In this document: one piece after another, positions 57,589-64,000 of the stretch
How the letters are laid out: every line of letters begins with the position of its first letter
Position numbering within the stretch: the stretch's first letter is position 1
Source of the DNA: Branchiostoma floridae
Taxonomy: Eukaryota > Chordata > Leptocardii > Amphioxiformes > Branchiostomatidae
Length of the DNA: 64,000 nucleotides
Assembly: GCF_000003815.2 (NCBI RefSeq)
Contig: NC_049993.1
Location: 6,282,489-6,346,488, forward strand
Direction of reading: 5' to 3'
Notes under the pieces: model-generated
The model's database searches: none
What the model saw: only the letters and a program-made list of their open reading frames with translations
Told to the model about the DNA's origin: nothing
Program-made: the position numbers and the translations under genes

Positions 57589-58742
57589 CAGGATATCACA
57601 GCACACAGGAAAGAAGTTCACAGCAATGCCTGGACACCCTAAAGTGGTCTTAATGTACACAGATATATAATATGAATGCAACTGAAGTAGTACGTGTGTT
57701 CTAAAACCAATGTTAACCAAGTTGAGCCATAAATGCATATGACATCATCGATGTTATTACTCCGGCCAACCTGTTTGCAAGCCTACAATAGACCAGTCAA
57801 TACATAAGTTAGGAATGGTACTTTGACATACAAAAATAAAAAGTCCCCTCCATTCACAAGCTCTGTCATAAAATATACCAAACACTTAAGCATCTATTTG
57901 TTAATGCCATTGGATTTCAATGGACTCCAACATACACCAAAGGAATGACTTGCTAGAACCACAGAGGCACATTGTCAAGAGAATTTTTCAACACATTGTA
58001 GTACATCACACTCTATTGCATTGTTGGAAGCTATAATTTGGACCACGTTTTATTCCTAACTTGCAACATTTTTGTGTAAAAGTTTTCCATCAGTATGATA
58101 CCTACACGTACTGTATACTACTGGTACAAACACACATACACACAATTAGAGAAGCCACACAGCCTTACTCACACTTCTATATCAAACATGTTTGCATTAC
58201 TGGAGCTACTCACAGCAATTTCTAACAAGTCAATAGCTTCCCTTTGAATACATTCAATATCTATAAATTTTCAATATTACGATATGTATTTTTAACTTTT
58301 TAGTTTTATCTTTGGGATTGTCAAAGAAAATAGCTCTATACATGTAGCTGGGCACTTTACTGGCAGTTTTAAAAACAAGGTAATCTTATATATTATGCAA
58401 CATTCAGTATGTTTGGAATATCAGTATTCTGATTTACTGGAACATCACAGTTTCCACACAAAACTTCCAGGGATACTTTTTCCGGCTGTCCAATCTCTTA
58501 AATCTTTGCAAAAATGGTAAGTACCAACCTGCAGACCAGCCTGTGGAAGTTCTAAAAAAAATTTTCTAACATGAGAAAATGACTAATGCTATGACACTTA
58601 GCTAAAAGTAATTCAGTGCATCTGAATGATAACGTATAGTGCAAGAAAAATAAATAGTTTAACAACTCTCTACGATGAGGTTCTACATCATCAGAGACAG
58701 AGTTTTTATGACAATAAAAGTTGCGGCAATATTCCAGCTGAT

Positions 58743-61700
58743 TCACACAGCTTTGAACTGCTGCATCACTGACACCAGCTTCCTGGACTTGTCCGACAGG
58801 CTGTCCTGTTCAGCCAGGATCCGTGCCCGTTCCTCCGCCAGCTGGGCCTAGAAAGGGGAAAAGAATATTGAGATTGTCAGACTTTGAAGAAAAATGTTGA
58901 AACTTATTATCATTACGACCAGCTATAAGCACAAATACCCCCACTAAAGTCCAAAAATAAGGCTTAACATTTAATATAGGGAAATCTGGCCTGCCAACCA
59001 CCTGGCAAAGCTACACCACCTCCATTTACAAGTCACATTAAGCAGTCCTGTCCAATTGTACAATGTACATAGTTAAGACCCTCTTGTCTGGAGCTACCAC
59101 CTCCAGTCCCCAGCCATTTTCCATCAGCCCCTTGAGTGGTTGTTGAGACTGAGGTTGACAGTACCTTGATATGATAACCACTGCTCTACTACAAAGGGTG
59201 TTAAAAAGTTTTGCACAGGCAAGAGATGCTGACAGGCCTCCAACATACAGCCATCACCATGTTCCATTTGAGAAATTGTGTGAACCACCAATAGTTCCAT
59301 CACCAAAGCAAGCACAAGAAAGTGCAGGTAGCTCACAAAAATGTAACACTCAAATAGCTGAGGCCTCTGCGTCTTCAGATACAGCTGGGTGCATGGTGGT
59401 ATCCTGTGATGTGTGTGGTGTGCATCACAAGATGTTGGGATTTAAGGACTGGTATTTCATGGTAGAATCAAGACAGTGACACAACATTAAAAAAGGATTA
59501 TGACATTTATGTGATCAGAGATTATTGTGCACCAATATTGATGACTTTCCATCAAAGCAAATAAAGTGATTCAAAACATCATTCCAAAATGATACGTGTC
59601 AAGGAAGATTCTTTATCAAGTTTTGGACCCTGAAACCCATAGAAATCAGACAATAGATCTCTGAAGTCACCTTCTCTTTAGCGATGGTTTTCCTGTCTGC
59701 ATCGTTTTCCTGCTTCCTCTGGCGGAGCCACTCCTCGTTCTGAGACTTGTGGTTTTCCAGCATGTCGCGAAGCTCCTGTAGAGAGAGAAAAAAAGATTTA
59801 TGTTTAATTTCAACCATCTACATGTAGGTGTCAATACATATTATAATCAAATAGTAATTTGCATGTAACATTTAATTCAGGAATGCAGGGAAGATTCAAA
59901 TTTGTTAGCACTTTAAGTACAATGTCAGAATCGGTGTATTATTCTATCAGAAGAAGGCTGGAGTGGTGACTCAGAGTCAAATTTAGTGAGTCATAGTTCA
60001 CACACTGTGATGACAAGGTGTTAGTTTTCTTTAAACTCATATAATAGGATGGATAAATGTTCCAGTTTGTACTCTTACCTTTTGCTGGCGGCTGTAGGTT
60101 GTCTTGTACTCCTCCTTCTCCTTGGCAAATGCCTGACGGGCTGTGCTCAGGGCCGCTCTCTCCCTGGAGTCATAGAGATGTTAGGAACAGACGTAAACTT
60201 TCATACATGTAACTCTACTAAGATTGGACTGCAAAAATGATTTTAAAAAAAGCCACAGCCACACAACGTAAGATAGTGTGAGCTCCTTTAAACTGGAAAA
60301 CTCTTTTGCTATGCAAAGTCACAAAATGACCCTTCCTGTACTGCAGGTCAGTTTAGTACACTATATACGCTGTCCTTTCATTCACAAAATGGTAAACTCC
60401 TCGGCTTTCTGGTTACAAGTACATTGACAGCAATGTTTTCCAATGAAAAGGAGCATTTTTATGCTAAAAACTACTTCTAAATGTTCTCTACATGAGTTGC
60501 TCTTACACTTCCAGCTGCTTGAACTTGTCCTCTAGAATGCTGAAGGCATCCTGTATAAGTTTGATGGCCGATGCTCTTGCCTCACCAAAGTCTGGAGTTT
60601 CATGGCTCTGAAAATGGAGAAACTGACAGATGAGTATCTCCATAGCATTAGTCATTTTATTAGATTTCTGTATTCTTTATGAACGCCATTATGAACACAC
60701 AAAAAAATGCTATTTGATAACCTGTTTGCTGCATTTACCTCAAGATCGTAGTCCTTACAATTGCTGTGTCTTGTAGTTTATTAAATCTTCAAAATTGAAA
60801 GATGTCAAGTTTTGATGCCTTATGTTACATGCAAAGTGAAAGCTGAAAATCTAATATGAAAAGAAAACTTCATCTGTATCAAAATATGTCTTTATCATGG
60901 TTCCTGACAAAGTAACATATCTGTATGTAACTCTAAAATAGTTATGGTTTACATTGCAAATATGTGCAATTGTTGGAAGAGTCATTTGCATTTCCAACAG
61001 AAACTCACGGGCAGACTGTGCGGCAGCCTGGAGCGAGGAGAGGTGACAGCAGGAGGGTCCGACAGCTCGTATCGAGGCTGGGGCGTCCGCGTGGGGGTGT
61101 AGCTATTGAAAGGAAATTTTGATAGAACTTTTAAAACTACACATCACATATTCTACTGACCTCTGGGAAGTACGAATTTTAAAGCAAAAAATACTGTAGT
61201 TAGCAAAGTTCTTACCCGACGTTTTCATTGTGAACTCCGAAATCCTCCAGAACTGACTTCATCACTGTAAGAGAAACAAACATCAACTTTTGATATTGAG
61301 ATAATTTCACTACCATAAGAGACAATTGAAATGTATATTGTATTTGTCAAGGGCGGTACTGTTCAATTGAGACTTACACACTAGAAAGGCCGACATTTGC
61401 TTGGGAGCAAATACAGCATATTGCAATCCATCTTCATACAATAAAGGACTCTTCCAGAACACCCCAATCTATGCAAAATGGACCAGTCTATGTGGCCCAT
61501 TTCCCATTTATAGTGCTAAAGCTACCCCAACACCAAATTCCAGATCAGTTGGCTTTCTCATGACACAGGAAGCAAAAATGTATATTTTTGGTCAAAAATG
61601 GCAAAAAATCCAAAATTTCACAATATACACTTGTCAAATTCTCAGGTAGTATCTCATGATCAAATAAAGACTTACTGAAGTACAGGTTTGAACTTTGTCA

Positions 61701-64000
61701 CATACCCAGTCTTCTACAAACCATTTGTTATTGTAGCAACAGTTATGATAGCAACAGGCATTCTAGAATGTATGCCAGGAAACTTGTCTGATCAACATAA
61801 TTGATTGTGTCATATAGACAAAGAACATTGAAGAACATGAATCAAAGATAGTAATTCTAGAATGCATGCTAGAAAACGTGATTGTGTCATACAGACAGTA
61901 CATGAATAAAAGATACTAAGCTTATGTTACAGGTAAAAGGTGTTCTTGTATTGCTCACCTGGCTGCCTGTCTGATGGGTTGATGAGTTTCAGGATGTGGA
62001 CATCGTTAAACTCCCGCTGCTCGTTAATCCCACCAATCACGTACATCTGTAGGGAACATTGCGTGCCATGGTTGGTTGAATACAGACTCTGACAGAATAA
62101 CAAACCTGTTAATCATCAAATCATGGTCCATTTTGTAAGTTTCTTAGCCAACTAACGCTAGTTCACCTATATCCGTCGTTTTAAACATACACTGTTTAGT
62201 CAAATATAGGTAAATTTTCTTCTTGCCAAGGAAAGTACAAAAAACGCCAGTATTGCAGAGTGGCCCCAACATAGCAAAGAAATCAGTGTTGCTTAGCCAT
62301 GTATTAAGACCTAATGGTAATGCAGATAGGCTGTGCTACATACATGACTGTGGAGGATGAAGGTTGTGTGACTGTATCTCCGCTCAGGAGGAATGCCACT
62401 GTACAGGGGGTGTTTCCACTTCAACCTTCCTGTAAGGACGGAAACAAAGAAACAAGAGTCAGAATCTTTTGTCACGTCTCAATCACAATTTTTTTTGCAT
62501 CTATTTGTTTAATCATTACTTTTTATGTTTGATGGAAGTTAAGCAGAAGTCAAGTTGTCTTTTCTTACATTATGTGAAAAAAAGCTTATCAATCAAACAA
62601 TCAAGAAGTTTAGAACATACCTAGGCTGAGTTTGTAAAGGTCGTTAAACGACATGTTTTCAATGTTGGAGTCATTGGATCCACCAAACACATAGATGTCC
62701 TGAAAAAAAGCCAATACAGACTTAGATATAAATGACCAATCTGGACATAGCAAACATTTTGTACATCTAATTATGCTTATAAAATGTAAAGAAAATGTCA
62801 AATTGTCTCTCCTGGAGATTGTTCTTGTAATGTAATACAAAAATAGAGCATATAATTTCCAGCACAGAGATCAGCACCAGGGACAGGTCTAATGGAATTT
62901 GCAGAATCATCTTCAATTTACTGTCAGTCTGACAGAGCATGACACATATCTCCAGCATTGCTGGTGACTAATGCTTTCATTGTAGGTATCTATAGTGGAT
63001 GAAGGACTGGTCTACACCTCAATGTACATATCAGTACTGACCTTATCATGGTGTGAGACAAACGTGTGACAGCCACGAGCCGGGGGTGCGTCGCCTTTCA
63101 CCATGGGGGAGGTCCATGTCAGGGTGGCTACAGGAATAGGGGAAAAGCTTCGATTATGACAGATATCCATCATAGAGTTATATTCATTTTCTACATCCAT
63201 AAATCTTGTCTGAATTTATCAGCACAGAGATCAGCACCAGGGACAGGTCTAATGAAATCTGCAGAATCACTTTCCAGTTTTGTTTTTTCAGTCTCCAGAG
63301 TCTATGGACAGATATTACAGCATCATGTGAATGGATCATTGATTGAGAATATACTAGTTTATGGCAATACACACCATTATGGCAGCCCACCCACCTGTAT
63401 CAAAGATATGCAGGTCATTGAGCCACACGTTGTCCCCTGCACAGCCTCCAAACACATAGATCTTGTCTCCTACAGCACAGCTGGAGTGGTCACATCTACA
63501 AGGAGCAGTAACAAAGGTTCTTCAGTCATTAACTTTGTCTAGTAGTTCATTCATTCATTGATCCATCCTGCCATTCATTCATTCATCCATTCATTCATTA
63601 ATAGCTACCAATTACCTTTTTTTCCCTTTACTGTACCACTAGAACACTTTTCACAATCAGCTCTGCAACCAGACTCTTAATAAAGCAGAATGCAACATGT
63701 CTATTTTTTGACATATTTCTACAGCAATTACACAATTTCTTTATCTTTTGCAATTTCTGTCCTGCCATGTCCCTATATGAATATTCAATCATTAAACGAA
63801 TGTTGAAAAGTGTGCCTATAACTTCTTAAAGTGATGATAAACTTTAAAAAAAGGACAGGAATGTATGTTTTCTGATCTTACTGTACTAAAGTTCATACAT
63901 CATCTACATAAACATCATCAAGTTCTAAGTTGAATGTCAGGAATAAATTATGCAGACCCTCACCTTGGGGAAGGTTTCCCTCCAGACGTTCGCAGGGGCG
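58743..64000 (-). CDS. kelch-repeat protein with a C-terminal coiled coil (3' part)
   Basis: Twelve exons on the minus strand, the first cut by the window edge: 64000-63964, 63495-63395, 63127-63042, 62699-62621, 62429-62344, 62046-61959, 61264-61216, 61102-61009, 60607-60507, 60163-60079, 59775-59671, 58847-58743 (TGA 58745-58743). All phases join. The first exons give at least three kelch blades, each with Gly-Gly after a hydrophobic strand: VGDKIYVFGG, DIYVFGGSND and MYVIGGINEQ, with intervening WTS/W-K strands and RGCHTF, RRYSHTTF. A Pro/Ser/Arg linker follows (TPTRTPQPRYELSDPPAVTS), then about 130 residues rich in Glu, Lys, Gln, Arg and Ala that look like a long coiled coil (ERAALSTARQAFAKEKEEYK, NEEWLRQRKQENDADRKTIA). 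This resembles tea1-like or Rab9-effector-like kelch proteins in layout, but I cannot name the orthologue. Confidence 0.82.
63543..63602 (+). repeat. ATTC microsatellite
   Basis: Irregular run of CATT/ATTC tetramers in an intron of the kelch gene. Confidence 0.9.

Noticed and set aside
59171-59479. 102-codon plus-strand frame in an intron of the kelch gene
   Set aside because: Antisense to the gene, no domain recognised, and no splice or promoter signal; could be part of an old mobile element.

Overview
The window reads as deuterostome animal genomic DNA, most likely a cephalochordate (amphioxus, Branchiostoma-like). The reasons are short exons in short GT-AG introns, single-copy vertebrate-like orthologues (ATPAF1, SLC35A3), heavy exon shuffling of Ig/EGF/PKD/REJ/PLAT domains, and many tRNA-headed SINEs, MITEs and LINE 3' fragments. 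The organism call is inference. Exon boundaries were read by hand from splice signals and checked by reading phase.

Layout. (1) 1-12084: a tandem satellite with a 183-bp unit (about 66 copies, two N gaps), running off the left edge. (2) 12121-16548: a truncated, direct-orientation duplicate of the middle exons of the gene downstream. It is broken by a MITE inside one exon, bounded by satellite on the left and by a reversed LINE fragment on the right. (3) 17650-18098: a minisatellite. (4) 18523-38167 (+): a 39-exon gene for a chimeric cell-surface protein. It has a signal peptide, an EGF, a Tie-receptor-like Ig-Ig-EGF-EGF-EGF module, two Ca-binding EGFs, PKD-like repeats, REJ, GAIN/GPS, one TM, PLAT, then TM2-TM5 of polycystin-1. 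It stops before the TRP-like TM6-TM11 part. (5) 39561-46231 (-): ATPAF1, whose first intron holds a ~3.3-kb CACTA-like element with a nested TRIM-like LTR element. (6) 47874-52613 (+): SLC35A3, head-to-head with ATPAF1. (7) 52614-58742: gene-free sequence with MITE, SINE-like and other dispersed repeats. (8) 58743-64000 (-): the 3' half of a kelch-repeat/coiled-coil gene that continues past the right edge.

ATPAF1 (mitochondrial F1 assembly) and SLC35A3 (Golgi UDP-GlcNAc transport) look like ordinary housekeeping genes sharing a bidirectional promoter interval. The unusual biology is the Tie-like/polycystin fusion with its missing channel half, the fresh partial duplication beside a satellite array, and a miniature LTR element whose LTRs carry a tRNA-like sequence.
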